From Acidobacteriota bacterium (GTDB taxonomy: Bacteria; Acidobacteriota; Vicinamibacteria; Vicinamibacterales; JAHECP01), in the NCBI GenBank assembly GCA_024641665.1, contig JAHECP010000044.1, forward strand, positions 1-34,668: DNA of 34,668 nucleotides, written 5' to 3'. Positions 1 to 11,182 of this stretch are shown here, one piece after another. Within the stretch, counting starts at the first letter, position 1; every line of letters begins with the position of its first letter. A program made the position numbers and the translations under genes. The notes beneath the pieces are model-generated. The model had not been told where the DNA came from, ran no database searches, and saw nothing but the letters and a program-made list of their open reading frames with translations.

Positions 1-2
1 CC

Positions 3-149
3 GTGGCGGCCGCGGCCTTCGGCGGCGCCTCCCGGGACGTGGAGGTGGCGGCGCCGGGCGGGACCCAGCGCGTGGAGTGGCGCGGGGACGGCCTTTTTCT
101 CACGGGCTGGGCGGAGCTCGTGCTGGAGGGACAATGGCTGCAGGGATGA
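3..149 (+). CDS. dapF: Diaminopimelate epimerase, C-terminal fragment (partial at window edge)
   Basis: Only the last 48 codons are in the window; the gene enters from the left edge. The visible end has a run reading RDVEV, then PGG, then VEW, then LFLTG, then AELVLEG. This is the usual C-terminal pattern of DapF (PGG, then I/V-E-W, then MTGPA, then V-F-E-G). DapF converts LL- to meso-diaminopimelate for lysine and peptidoglycan synthesis in the cytoplasm. The catalytic cysteines lie outside the window and cannot be checked. The stop TGA at 147-149 overlaps the start region of the following transporter gene, so the two are probably co-transcribed. The assignment rests on about 45 residues. 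Confidence 0.7.
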   Translation: MAAAAFGGASRDVEVAAPGGTQRVEWRGDGLFLTGWAELVLEGQWLQG

Positions 150-1669
150 CCGGCGACGACGAGGTGGTGGCCGTCGAGGCGTATTCGCGCGGCGAGGATC
201 GCTTCAATCGTGCGCGCCGCCGGATCGGCCTCTGGCTCGGCCCCGCGCTGTTCCTTGCCGTGCTGCTGCTGCCCCTGCGGTCGATCTCGGGCGAGGCGCA
301 CCGGCTGGCCGCCGTCCTGGCGTTCGTCATCGTCTACTGGGTGACCGAGGCGGTCCCGCTGCCCGTGACGGCCGTGGCCGGCCCGGTCCTCTCCGTCGTG
401 CTGCGCGTCGGTACGGCCCGGCAGGTGTTCGCGCCGTTCGCCGATCCCATCATCTTCCTGTTCATGGGCAGCTTCATGCTGGCCGAGGCGATGTACGTCC
501 ACGGGCTGGACCGCCGCATCGCGTTCCAGGCGCTCTCCATGCGCTGGGTCGGCCGGAGTCCGGTCCGCGTGCTCGTCGTCTTCGGCGGTGTGTCGACCGT
601 GCTCTCGATGTGGCTCAGCAACACGGCGACGACGGCGATGATGTTCCCGATTGCCATGTCGATCGTCGGGCACCTGCGCGGCGACCGCACCGAGGACCGC
701 GGCGTCGAGCAGTTCGCCCTCGCGCTCATGCTGATTACCGCCTTCGGCTCGTCGATCGGCGGCATGGCGACGCCGGTCGGCACGCCGCCCAACCTGATCG
801 GGATTGGCGTGCTCGAGCGCACCGCCGGCATCCACATCTCCTTCTTCCGGTGGATGCTCGTCGGCGTGCCGCTCGCGGCGATCATGTTCGGGTTCCAGGC
901 GATCTACTTCCGCGTCGCCTGCCTGCGCGGACACTCCCTGCCGATGGCCGACGCCACGCTCGCCGTCGAGGAGCTCCACCGGCTCGGCCCGCTCTCCCGA
1001 GGCCAGCGCAACGTGCTCGTCGCCTTCAGCCTCACCGTGATCCTGTGGCTCACGCCCGGCGTGCTGACGCTCGCCGGCCTGGGCCAGGGCGGGTTCGCCG
1101 AGGCGTTCAACGCCTCGGTGCCCGAGGCGGTGGCCGCCATGATCGGCGCGCTGCTGCTGTTCCTCCTGCCGCTGGGCGGCGAGGCGGGCGGCGCGACGAT
1201 TACCTGGGCCCAGGCGGTGAAGATCGACTGGGGCATCATCCTGCTGTTCGGCGGCGGCCTGGCGCTCGGCGGGCTGACGTTCTCGACGGGCCTGGCCGAG
1301 GCGATGGGACGGGGCATCCTCGCCTGGCTTCCCGACCAGACGACCCTCGCGCTCACCATGCTGTTCACGGCGCTGGCGATTCTCATCACCGAGACCGCCT
1401 CGAACACCGCGTCGGCGACCATGATCGTGCCGATCGCCATCGCCGTCGCGGAGGCCGCCGGCGTCCCGGCCATCCAGCCCGCGCTCGGGGCCACGCTCGG
1501 CGCCAGCATGGCGTTCATGATGCCGGTGTCCACGCCGCCGAACGCGATCGTCTACAGCTCCGGCTACGTCCCCATCACCTCCATGATCCGGCACGGCCTG
1601 GTCCTCGATCTCGTCGGCTACGTCGTCGTCGTCGCCCTGGTGATGACGATCGGGCCGATGCTCGCGTGA
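134..1669 (+). CDS. DASS/SLC13-family sodium:dicarboxylate (anion) symporter
   Basis: A 511-residue polytopic membrane protein. Two Ser-Asn-Thr (SNT) motifs, at about residues 162 and 423, sit in the paired re-entrant hairpins that bind substrate and sodium in the DASS family. Each is followed downstream by a proline-rich TPPN element (ATPVGTPPN and VSTPPNAIV). About a dozen hydrophobic segments are visible, starting after a short charged N-terminus. Known family substrates are succinate, other C4-dicarboxylates, citrate and sulfate; sequence alone does not choose between them. I chose ATG 134, which has a GGAGGG just upstream; ATG 146, which would overlap the dapF stop as ATGA, is an alternative. 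The start codon region overlaps the end of dapF, suggesting coupling. Confidence 0.88.
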   Translation: MAAGMTGDDEVVAVEAYSRGEDRFNRARRRIGLWLGPALFLAVLLLPLRSISGEAHRLAAVLAFVIVYWVTEAVPLPVTAVAGPVLSVVLRVGTARQVFAPFADPIIFLFMGSFMLAEAMYVHGLDRRIAFQALSMRWVGRSPVRVLVVFGGVSTVLSMWLSNTATTAMMFPIAMSIVGHLRGDRTEDRGVEQFALALMLITAFGSSIGGMATPVGTPPNLIGIGVLERTAGIHISFFRWMLVGVPLAAIMFGFQAIYFRVACLRGHSLPMADATLAVEELHRLGPLSRGQRNVLVAFSLTVILWLTPGVLTLAGLGQGGFAEAFNASVPEAVAAMIGALLLFLLPLGGEAGGATITWAQAVKIDWGIILLFGGGLALGGLTFSTGLAEAMGRGILAWLPDQTTLALTMLFTALAILITETASNTASATMIVPIAIAVAEAAGVPAIQPALGATLGASMAFMMPVSTPPNAIVYSSGYVPITSMIRHGLVLDLVGYVVVVALVMTIGPMLA

Positions 1670-1707
1670 AGAGACTGCCTGGCAGAAACTGCAAGGACGG
1701 GACAGAG

Positions 1708-1755
1708 AACGGCGGGCAAGGTCTGCCCGACGCCGTTCCGCGGGAACCCCCGCGG
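1708..1755. terminator. Two adjacent hairpins between convergent genes
   Basis: Between the transporter stop and the convergent lipoprotein stop there are two inverted repeats. The first has AACGGC (1708-1713) pairing with GCCGTT (1732-1737), plus an inner GGCA/TGCC. The second is CCGCGGG-AACC-CCCGCGG at 1738-1755. Neither is followed by a T tract. The tail-to-tail position suggests a bidirectional transcription stop, but this is inferred from structure and location only. Confidence 0.45.
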
Positions 1756-1756
1756 C

Positions 1757-2326
1757 CTAGTGCCGGCGGCGGGAGCCGAGCGCGCGATCGAGCGCCTCGA
1801 GACGGCCGTTCAGGCCGTCGAGCACGCCGCCGAGCGCATGGCGGGCCGCGAGGTAGTCCTCGGCCGCGAGCGCCGAGCGCGCTTCTTGCACGGCGCGGTT
1901 GGCGGCCTGCACCTGGGCCTCCAGCGCCGACGCGGCCGTGGCCACGGCGCCGCCGCGACCGCGGGCGGTCTTGAGGCGCGCGGCGGCCTGCGCCAGGACG
2001 CCGTCGATGGCCGTCAGCGTGCGCTCGGCCTCGCTGCGAACGATCGCCTTCTGTCCGGCGGCCGCCCGGGCGGCCGACCGGGCGTTCTCCTGCGCTTCGA
2101 GCGCCAGGCTGAGCGCCAGCCGGTAGTCGCGCTGATCGACGGCCTCGCGGGAGTGGGCGAGCGCCGTCGTGGCGGCCTCGAGCGCGGCCGGGGCGTACTG
2201 CTCGGCGCCGGCGGCACGGGCGGCGTCGATTGCGCCCTGTGCCTGGTGGATCTCCTTGTCGGGCGGGTTCGCGCAGGCCCAACCCAGGGCGAGCAGCACG
2301 GCGAGGACGGCAAGGCGACGGGACAT
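1757..2326 (-). CDS. Small alpha-helical putative lipoprotein (DUF4398-like)
   Basis: A 189-residue protein beginning MSRRLAVLAVLLALGWACAN. It has a positively charged n-region, a hydrophobic core and a cysteine at residue 18, so a lipoprotein or secretory signal is likely, although GWAC is not a canonical lipobox. The mature part is almost entirely charged/alanine-rich helix with heptad-like character (repeated ALEAA, EAQENARSAARAA, EARSALAAEDYLAARHAL). This resembles the DUF4398 family of periplasmic helical proteins. No catalytic motif is visible. An upstream in-frame extension exists, but the signal-like sequence fixes the start at 2326. An extended -10 element lies immediately upstream (separate entry). 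The gene is divergent from radC and convergent with the transporter. Function unknown. Confidence 0.7.
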   Translation of the reverse strand: MSRRLAVLAVLLALGWACANPPDKEIHQAQGAIDAARAAGAEQYAPAALEAATTALAHSREAVDQRDYRLALSLALEAQENARSAARAAAGQKAIVRSEAERTLTAIDGVLAQAAARLKTARGRGGAVATAASALEAQVQAANRAVQEARSALAAEDYLAARHALGGVLDGLNGRLEALDRALGSRRRH

Positions 2327-2332
2327 CGGCTC

Positions 2333-2341
2333 AGTATAGCA
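2333..2341 (-). promoter_or_regulatory. Extended -10 promoter for the lipoprotein gene, probably leaderless
   Basis: On the minus strand the sequence reads TGCTATACT, then GAGCCG, then the ATG. TATACT matches the -10 consensus at five of six positions and carries the TGn extension. No good -35 is present at 17 bp. Transcription starting about 7 nt after the -10 would begin at or next to the ATG, giving a leaderless or near-leaderless mRNA. Confidence 0.45.
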
Positions 2342-2393
2342 AGGGTCGGCCGCCGCGGGCCTGCGCTGGCGGGCCGCGCCCCAACCTGCTACG

Positions 2394-3062
2394 ATGAAAA
2401 ACCTCGCTCCGCACGATCGGCCGCGCGAGAAGCTGGCGCGGCTCGGACCGTCGGCCCTGGGCGACAACGAGCTGCTGGCCATCGTCGTCGGAAGCGGTTC
2501 GCGCCGGGCGACGGCGCTCGAGGTCGCCAACGCCGTGCTCGAGGCGGCCGGCGGCGTGCAGGCGCTGACGCGCTGGGGACACGGCGCGGCGTGCCGCGTG
2601 CGAGGCGTGGGTCCAGCGCGGGCATCCCGGATCCTCGCGGCCGTGGAGCTGGGGCGCCGGACGTTGATGCGCGCCGCCCAGGCCCGCCCGCAGTGCGCGA
2701 GCCCGCGCGACGCCGCGCGGCAGCTGATCCCGGAATTCGGCGCGGCGCCGGTGGAGCAGTTCGGGGTCGTGCTGCTCGACACGCGGCACCGCGTGCTGAA
2801 GACGAAGGTCCTGTCGGTCGGGACGCTCGACGCCAGCGTGGTGCACCCGCGCGAGGTCTTCCGGGAGGCCGTGGCCGGCGGCGCGGCGGCGCTCATTCTC
2901 TTTCACAACCATCCGTCCGGCGATCCGATGCCCAGCCGCGACGACGTGGAACTGACGCGCCGGCTGGCGGCCGCCGGCGAGCTGATGGGCATCGTGGTGG
3001 TCGATCACCTCGTGCTGACCGACACGCGCTACTGCAGCTTCAAGGAGACCGGGCGCCTGTAG
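2394..3062 (+). CDS. radC: RadC/JAB-domain protein
   Basis: A 222-residue protein of normal RadC length. The N-terminal part (about residues 9-90) has the RPREKL start and a helix-hairpin-helix-like segment with GVGPARA. The C-terminal JAB/MPN domain has the metal-site motif HNHPSG at 171-176 followed by D184, giving the H-x-H-x10-D JAMM pattern. RadC-like proteins were long linked to DNA repair, but that role is disputed and their actual substrate is unknown. The start ATG has little upstream ribosome-binding sequence. The gene is followed after 56 nt by larC on the same strand, so the two may share a transcript, without an obvious functional link. Confidence 0.9.
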   Translation: MKNLAPHDRPREKLARLGPSALGDNELLAIVVGSGSRRATALEVANAVLEAAGGVQALTRWGHGAACRVRGVGPARASRILAAVELGRRTLMRAAQARPQCASPRDAARQLIPEFGAAPVEQFGVVLLDTRHRVLKTKVLSVGTLDASVVHPREVFREAVAGGAAALILFHNHPSGDPMPSRDDVELTRRLAAAGELMGIVVVDHLVLTDTRYCSFKETGRL

Positions 3063-3118
3063 GCGCGCACTCGGTGACTCGCGATCCGGCACCCGTCGCC
3101 CTCGTTTCATCATTGCCC

Positions 3119-4432
3119 ATGTCCCGCATCCTCTATCTCGACTGCTTCTCCGGCGCGTCCGGCGACATGATCCTGGGGGCGCTCCTCGACGCCGGCCTGC
3201 CGCTCGACGAGTTGCGGCGCGCGCTCGGCAGCCTGGCGATCGGGATCGACGTGACGGCCGACCGCGTCATGCGGTCGGGCGTCGCGGCCACGAAGTTCCG
3301 CCTGCACGAGAGCGGGGCCGCGTCCGCCAAGGCTTCGGCGCCGAAGGCCCCCGGGGCCCACGGGCACGATCACGGGCACGATCGTGCGCACGATCATGCG
3401 TACGACCATGACCGGCCGAGTCCCCAGCCCCCAGTCCCCAGTCCCCAGTCCCATCACCACCGCAGCCTCGTGGAGATCGCGGCCCTCATCGACGGGTCCG
3501 CGCTGTCGGCCTCCGGAAAGGCCCGCAGCCAGGCGCTCTTCGGGCGCCTGGCCGAGGTCGAGGCCGCCATTCACGGCATGCCGGTCGACGAGGTGCACCT
3601 GCACGAGGTCGGCGCCCTCGACTCGATCGTGGACATCGTCGGCGCGGTCTTCGGGCTGGAGTGGTTCGGCGCGGACGAGGTCGTGGCATCGCCCCTCAAC
3701 GTCGGCAGCGGCACGGTCGAATGCGCCCACGGAACGTTTCCCGTGCCCGCGCCGGCCACGGCGCGGCTGCTCCAGCTTCAGGGCGCGCCGGTCTACGCGC
3801 GCGGCGTGCCGGCCGAGCTCGTGACGCCGACCGGCGCGTTGCTCGTGACGGCTTACGCGCACCGCTACGGGCCGCTGCCGGCCATGCGAATCGAGCGGAT
3901 CGGCTACGGCGCGGGCGACCGCGAGCTCCCGGGCGCGCCGAACGTACTTCGGCTCTTCGTGGGTGAGGCGGCGGCCGACCGCCCGGGCGATCGCGTCGGC
4001 GTGCTCGAGTTCGAGGTCGACGACATGAACCCGCAGATCTTCGGGCCGCTCATGGATCGGCTCTACGCCGCGGGCGCGCATGAGGTGTTCTACGTGCCGG
4101 CGCAGATGAAGAAGGGTCGTCCCGGCACGCTCGTGACCGCGATCGCCCCGCCCGGGCTGCGCGAAGCGCTGAGCGCGGTCGTCTTCCGAGAGACGACCAC
4201 GATCGGCCTGCGCTACCAGGAAGTGGAGCGGGAGTGCCTGGCGCGGGAGATCGTCGAGGTGACGACCCCCCTGGGCGCCGTGCGCATCAAGGTGTCGCGC
4301 CGGGGCGGACGGGTCGTGAACGCCCTGCCCGAGTTCGAGGACTGCGCCCGGCTGGCGGGCGAGCACGACCGGTCGATCAAGGACGTTCACGCCCTCGCCG
4401 TCAAGGCGTACCTCGATCGCGAGGGCTCATGA
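3119..4432 (+). CDS. larC: LarC, nickel-pincer cofactor cyclometallase (with His-rich insert)
   Basis: A 437-residue protein starting MSRILYLDCFSGASGDM, a typical LarC N-terminus. LarC inserts nickel into the pyridinium dithiocarboxylate precursor (CTP-dependent in characterised members) to complete the cofactor of lactate racemase and related LarA enzymes. Further family features are DEVHLHEVGALDSIVDIVG, PTGALL, and DDMNPQ with KKGRPG in the C-terminal half. Residues about 80-118 form an insert rich in His and Asp (AHGHDHGHDRAHDHAYDHD) followed by Pro/Ser/Gln and HHH. A histidine-rich stretch is plausible as a nickel store and occurs in other LarC proteins. The Pro/Ser/Gln part is encoded by a 7-bp tandem array (3421-3452). 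LarA, LarB and LarE are not in this window. Confidence 0.92.
   Translation: MSRILYLDCFSGASGDMILGALLDAGLPLDELRRALGSLAIGIDVTADRVMRSGVAATKFRLHESGAASAKASAPKAPGAHGHDHGHDRAHDHAYDHDRPSPQPPVPSPQSHHHRSLVEIAALIDGSALSASGKARSQALFGRLAEVEAAIHGMPVDEVHLHEVGALDSIVDIVGAVFGLEWFGADEVVASPLNVGSGTVECAHGTFPVPAPATARLLQLQGAPVYARGVPAELVTPTGALLVTAYAHRYGPLPAMRIERIGYGAGDRELPGAPNVLRLFVGEAAADRPGDRVGVLEFEVDDMNPQIFGPLMDRLYAAGAHEVFYVPAQMKKGRPGTLVTAIAPPGLREALSAVVFRETTTIGLRYQEVERECLAREIVEVTTPLGAVRIKVSRRGGRVVNALPEFEDCARLAGEHDRSIKDVHALAVKAYLDREGS
3335..3348. repeat. 14-bp perfect palindrome inside larC
   Basis: The sequence CTTCGGCGCCGAAG is its own reverse complement. It sits just before the His-rich insert codons, within the low-complexity alanine/lysine linker of LarC. 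It is probably part of the same repeat-prone segment; no regulatory role can be shown. Confidence 0.4.
3421..3452 (+). repeat. Heptanucleotide tandem array (family A) inside larC
   Basis: About four and a half 7-bp units of the form AG(T/C)CCCC. They are in register and encode the Pro/Ser/Gln linker after the His-rich insert. The 14-mer AGCCCCCAGTCCCC (3426-3439) recurs exactly at 4478-4491, 18684-18697 and 18728-18741. A 7-bp period shifts frame unless copies change in threes, so array length here must be constrained. Confidence 0.8.
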
Positions 4433-4495
4433 GCCGTGAGCCCTGAGCCGGTCCCGAGTCCCGAGTCCCGAGCCCCCAGCCCCCAGTCCCCAGTC
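4430..4495 (+). repeat. Heptanucleotide tandem arrays in the larC–metG gap
   Basis: Starting on the larC stop codon there are three units of TGAGCC(G/C) (4430-4450). Six units then grade from GTCCCGA to GCCCCCA to GTCCCCA (4451-4492). Together they give nine contiguous 7-bp units filling most of the gap before metG. It is the same family as the array inside larC and in the broken kinase gene. Confidence 0.8.
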
Positions 4496-4502
4496 GATCA
4501 AG

Positions 4503-4508
4503 TATCAT
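4503..4508 (+). promoter_or_regulatory. Possible -10 element for metG
   Basis: TATCAT matches the -10 consensus at five of six positions and lies 11 nt before the metG ATG, at the end of the heptamer array in a locally A/T-rich stretch. A recognisable -35 is absent. A start here would leave only a few nucleotides of leader. Confidence 0.3.
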
Positions 4509-4519
4509 CAATTACCCGT

Positions 4520-6517
4520 ATGTCCCGCTTCTATCTGACGACCGCGATCGACTACGTGAACAGCCGCCCGCACCTCGGGACGGCCTACGAGAAGATCACG
4601 GCCGACGTCATTGCCCGCTACCGCCGGCTGCGCGGCGACGAGACCCATTTCCTGATGGGCAACGACGAGCACTCGCAGAACGTCTACCGGCGCGCCGTCG
4701 AGCTCGGCCTCGACCCGCTCGCCTACTGCGACCGGATGGAGCAGGAGTTCCGCGAGGTCTGGCGCAAGCTCGACATCTCCTTCGACGACTTCATCCGGAC
4801 GACGGAGCCGCGGCACCGGGCGGGGGTAACGGCGCTCGCCGAGCGCATCGCGAAGGCGGGCGATCTCTACGAGGGCCACTACGAAGGCTGGTACTGCGTC
4901 TCCTGCGAGGCGTTCAAGCAGGAGAAGGACCTCGTGGACGGCAACTGCCCGGTGCACCTGCGGCCGCCGGAGTGGATCCGCGAGAAGAACCACTTCTTCC
5001 GGCTGTCGAAGTACCGGCAGCCGCTCATCGACCACTTCGCGGCGCACCCCGAGTTCCTCGTGCCGGACGTGCGCCGCAACGAGATCCTGCGGCTGCTCGA
5101 GAGCGGGCTCGAGGACATCTCCGTCAGCCGCGCCGGCCAGTCGTGGGGCATTCCGCTCCCGTCCGATCCGTCGAGCGTCGTCTACGTGTGGTTCGACGCG
5201 CTCATCAACTACGCGTCGGCGGTGGGGCTGGGCACCGACGCCGGGCAATTCGCCCGGTGGTGGCCGGCCGACCTGCACGTGATCGGGAAGGACATCACGC
5301 GCTTCCACGCGGCGGTCTGGCCGGCGATGCTGATGAGCGCCGGCGTGGCGCTGCCGCGGCAGATCTTCGGCCACGGGTTCGTGTCCCTGAAGGGCCAGAA
5401 GATGAGCAAGTCGCTCGGCACGATCCTCGACCCGGTCGACGCGGCCGACCGCTTCGGCGCCGACCCGCTGCGGCTCTATCTCGTGAAGGAGATCGCCTAC
5501 GGCGCCGACGGTGACTTCTCGTGGGAGCGCTTCGAGGAGCGCTACAACGTCGACCTGGCCAACAACCTGGGCAACCTCGTCAACCGCGTCGCGGCCATGA
5601 CGGACCGCTACCGCGGCGGGCGTTTGCGGGCGTCCGGTGCGACGGCCGGTCGCCTGGCGGCCACCGCGGAGGCCGCCGTGGCCGACTACCGCCGGAGCAT
5701 GGACGCGCTCGCGCTGCACGAGGGCGCCGCCGCCGCCTACCGGATCGTGGACGCGGCCAACGAGTTCATCGCCGAAACCGAGCCCTGGACGCTCGCCCGC
5801 GACCCGGCGCAGGCCGGCCGTCTGACCCAAACGCTCTACGACGTCACCGAGGCCGTGCGTCTCGCGGCGACCCTCCTGCTGCCGATCATGCCGTCCTCGT
5901 CGGCCCAGATGTTGCGGCGGGTGGGGGAGCCGGTGCCGGAGGGACTGGAGCTCCACGACGCGGCGCGGTGGCGGCCGGCCGGCGAGCGCGTGGTGGCGAA
6001 GGCCGACCCGCTGTGGCCGCGGCTGGAGCCGAAGGCGCCGCCCGCTGCGGCGCCAGAAGAACCCGCGGCGAAGGCCGCGCATTCGACCCGGAGGGCCAAA
6101 CCGATGAGCGAGGAACAGAAGGACCAGCCGGCGCCACCCGCCGCGCTGCCCGTGACCCCCACGGCGACCCCCGCCCAGGCGGGCGGCGAGCGGATCTCGA
6201 TCGACGAGTTCATGAAGGTCGAGCTGCGCGTGGCCAAGGTGCTGGCCGCCGAGAAGGTGCCCAACTCGAAGAAGCTCGTCAAGCTGCAGGTGGACGTCGG
6301 CACCGAGCAGCGCACGCTCGTGGCCGGCATCGCCGACGCCTACGAGGCCGAGTCGCTCGTCGGGCGCACGGTGGCCGTCGTGTTCAACCTGAAGCCGGCG
6401 AAGCTGATGGGCATCGAGTCGAACGGCATGGTGCTCGCCGCGAGCCCGGAGGGCGGAAAGCCGGCGCTCGTGACCTTCGACGAGCCCGTACCGCCGCCGG
6501 GAAGCAGGGTGCGCTGA
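4520..6517 (+). CDS. metG: Methionyl-tRNA synthetase with C-terminal tRNA-binding domain
   Basis: A 665-residue class I synthetase that charges tRNA-Met. The HIGH-type motif is HLGT at residues 18-21, a zinc-knuckle region reads CVSCEAF and later CPVH, and KMSKS is at 294-298. The anticodon-binding helical domain follows (WERFEERYNVDLANNLGNLVNR onward). An alanine/proline-rich linker leads to a C-terminal EMAPII/Trbp111-like OB domain from about residue 560 (DEFMKVELRVAKV, LVAGIADAY, LMGIESNGM). That domain gives dimerisation and tRNA binding. I placed the start at ATG 4520 because the family begins at RFYLTTAIDYVN; an in-frame upstream extension only encodes the heptamer repeat. Probably transcribed separately from larC. 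Confidence 0.97.
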   Translation: MSRFYLTTAIDYVNSRPHLGTAYEKITADVIARYRRLRGDETHFLMGNDEHSQNVYRRAVELGLDPLAYCDRMEQEFREVWRKLDISFDDFIRTTEPRHRAGVTALAERIAKAGDLYEGHYEGWYCVSCEAFKQEKDLVDGNCPVHLRPPEWIREKNHFFRLSKYRQPLIDHFAAHPEFLVPDVRRNEILRLLESGLEDISVSRAGQSWGIPLPSDPSSVVYVWFDALINYASAVGLGTDAGQFARWWPADLHVIGKDITRFHAAVWPAMLMSAGVALPRQIFGHGFVSLKGQKMSKSLGTILDPVDAADRFGADPLRLYLVKEIAYGADGDFSWERFEERYNVDLANNLGNLVNRVAAMTDRYRGGRLRASGATAGRLAATAEAAVADYRRSMDALALHEGAAAAYRIVDAANEFIAETEPWTLARDPAQAGRLTQTLYDVTEAVRLAATLLLPIMPSSSAQMLRRVGEPVPEGLELHDAARWRPAGERVVAKADPLWPRLEPKAPPAAAPEEPAAKAAHSTRRAKPMSEEQKDQPAPPAALPVTPTATPAQAGGERISIDEFMKVELRVAKVLAAEKVPNSKKLVKLQVDVGTEQRTLVAGIADAYEAESLVGRTVAVVFNLKPAKLMGIESNGMVLAASPEGGKPALVTFDEPVPPPGSRVR

Positions 6518-6525
6518 GTGGTCGG

Positions 6526-6642
6526 AATGTTGAATGGCGAGTGCTGAATGCTGAATTGTTGAACCCCGGGCGCCGAATCAGCGTTCCCGTCTTCTCCATT
6601 CGACATTCTCCATTCGACATTCTCCATTCGACATTCTCCATT
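6526..6642 (+). repeat. Paired heptanucleotide arrays between metG and tatD
   Basis: The left array (6526-6560) has five degenerate units of type AATG(T/C)TG. The right array (6594-6642) has seven near-perfect units alternating CTCCATT and CGACATT. The right array read on the other strand is (GAATGGA/GAATGTC)n, so the two halves can pair imperfectly into a long hairpin with a loop of about 33 nt. The block fills the gap between the two genes and may act as a terminator or RNA-stability structure. Confidence 0.75.
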
Positions 6643-6652
6643 CGGAACGATC

Positions 6653-7432
6653 ATGATCGACTCCCACTGCCACCTCGCCGACGAGGCGTTCGAGCCCGAC
6701 CTGGCCGAGGTCGTCGATCGGGCCCGCCAGGCCGGCCTGCGCCACGCGCTGTGCGTGCTGGCGGCCGGCAACGCCGCCGAGGCGCGGCGGGCCGATCGGG
6801 TGGCGACGCTCTGGCCTGAGGTGCGGTTCGCCGCCGGTGTCCATCCGCACGAGGCCGGCCGCTTCGCCGGGCAGCCGGCGACGGTCGTCGACGTCGTCCG
6901 GGCGGCGGTGGCGGATCGACCGGGCGTACGGGCGCTCGGGGAGATCGGCCTCGACTACCACTACGATGTCGCGCCGCGGGCCGTGCAGCAGCTCGTGTTC
7001 GGGCGGCAGGTGACGCTCGCGCGCGAGCTGGCCCTGCCGGTCGTCATCCACACCCGCGAGGCGACCGACGACACGTTCGCGATCCTCCGCGAGGCGGGCG
7101 AGGGCCAGGTGCGCGGCGTGTTCCACTGCTTCTCCGGCGACGCCGGCATGGCGCGGGCGGTGCTCGACCTGGGCTTCTACGTGTCGTTTGCGGGCGTCGT
7201 GACCTTCCCGCGCGCCGAGGACATTCGGGGCGCCGCGCGGATCGTGCCGCTCGACCGGCTGCTCGTCGAGACCGACGCGCCGTATCTGGCCCCGGTCCCG
7301 CACCGGGGGCAGCGCAACGAGCCGGCCCGCGTCGTGCACGTCGTCGAGGCGCTGGCCCGCCTGCGCGGCGAGCCGGAAGCGACTGTCGCGGCGGGCGCCG
7401 TTGCCGCGTACGAGGCGCTGTTCCGTCCCTGA
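6653..7432 (+). CDS. tatD: TatD-family metal-dependent deoxyribonuclease
   Basis: A 259-residue amidohydrolase-fold protein of standard TatD length. Metal-site features appear in order: DSHCHL at the N-terminus (H-x-H), GEIGLDYHYD (conserved Glu), VIHTRE (His), FHCFSG (His) and VETDAPYLAP (Asp) near residue 205. TatD proteins are Mg-dependent 3'-5' exonucleases on single-stranded DNA and RNA, linked to oxidative DNA damage repair and DNA turnover. The pairing of metG followed by tatD is common in many bacteria. The start ATG lies inside ATCATGATC with weak ribosome-binding sequence. Confidence 0.95.
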   Translation: MIDSHCHLADEAFEPDLAEVVDRARQAGLRHALCVLAAGNAAEARRADRVATLWPEVRFAAGVHPHEAGRFAGQPATVVDVVRAAVADRPGVRALGEIGLDYHYDVAPRAVQQLVFGRQVTLARELALPVVIHTREATDDTFAILREAGEGQVRGVFHCFSGDAGMARAVLDLGFYVSFAGVVTFPRAEDIRGAARIVPLDRLLVETDAPYLAPVPHRGQRNEPARVVHVVEALARLRGEPEATVAAGAVAAYEALFRP

Positions 7433-7482
7433 GAACGTCCGGGCTGTCGGCCCAAAACCTGTTGGGGCAATGGCTTAGCGCG

Positions 7483-7511
7483 TTGACACCCGGACGCAAG
7501 TATGGTCTGAT
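7483..7511 (+). promoter_or_regulatory. Sigma-70-type promoter for the polyprenyl synthase gene
   Basis: A perfect -35 TTGACA (7483-7488), a 17-bp spacer and a -10 TCTGAT (7506-7511, four of six). It sits 26 nt before the ATG at 7538, in the gap after tatD. This is the clearest housekeeping-type promoter in the window. Confidence 0.6.
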
Positions 7512-7537
7512 TTCGTGCACTGTCCTTTTCTTGGATT

Positions 7538-11177
<3,640 letters not shown>

Positions 11178-11182
11178 CCACT

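Noticed and set aside
2388-2397. TGCTACGAT as an extended -10 for radC
   Set aside because: It overlaps the ATG itself, so transcription would start after the start codon.
1760-3118. In-frame extension upstream of larC
   Set aside because: It crosses radC and the lipoprotein gene; LarC homology begins at MSRILYLD.
3421-3452. Heptamer arrays as CRISPR
   Set aside because: Units are contiguous 7-mers without spacers.
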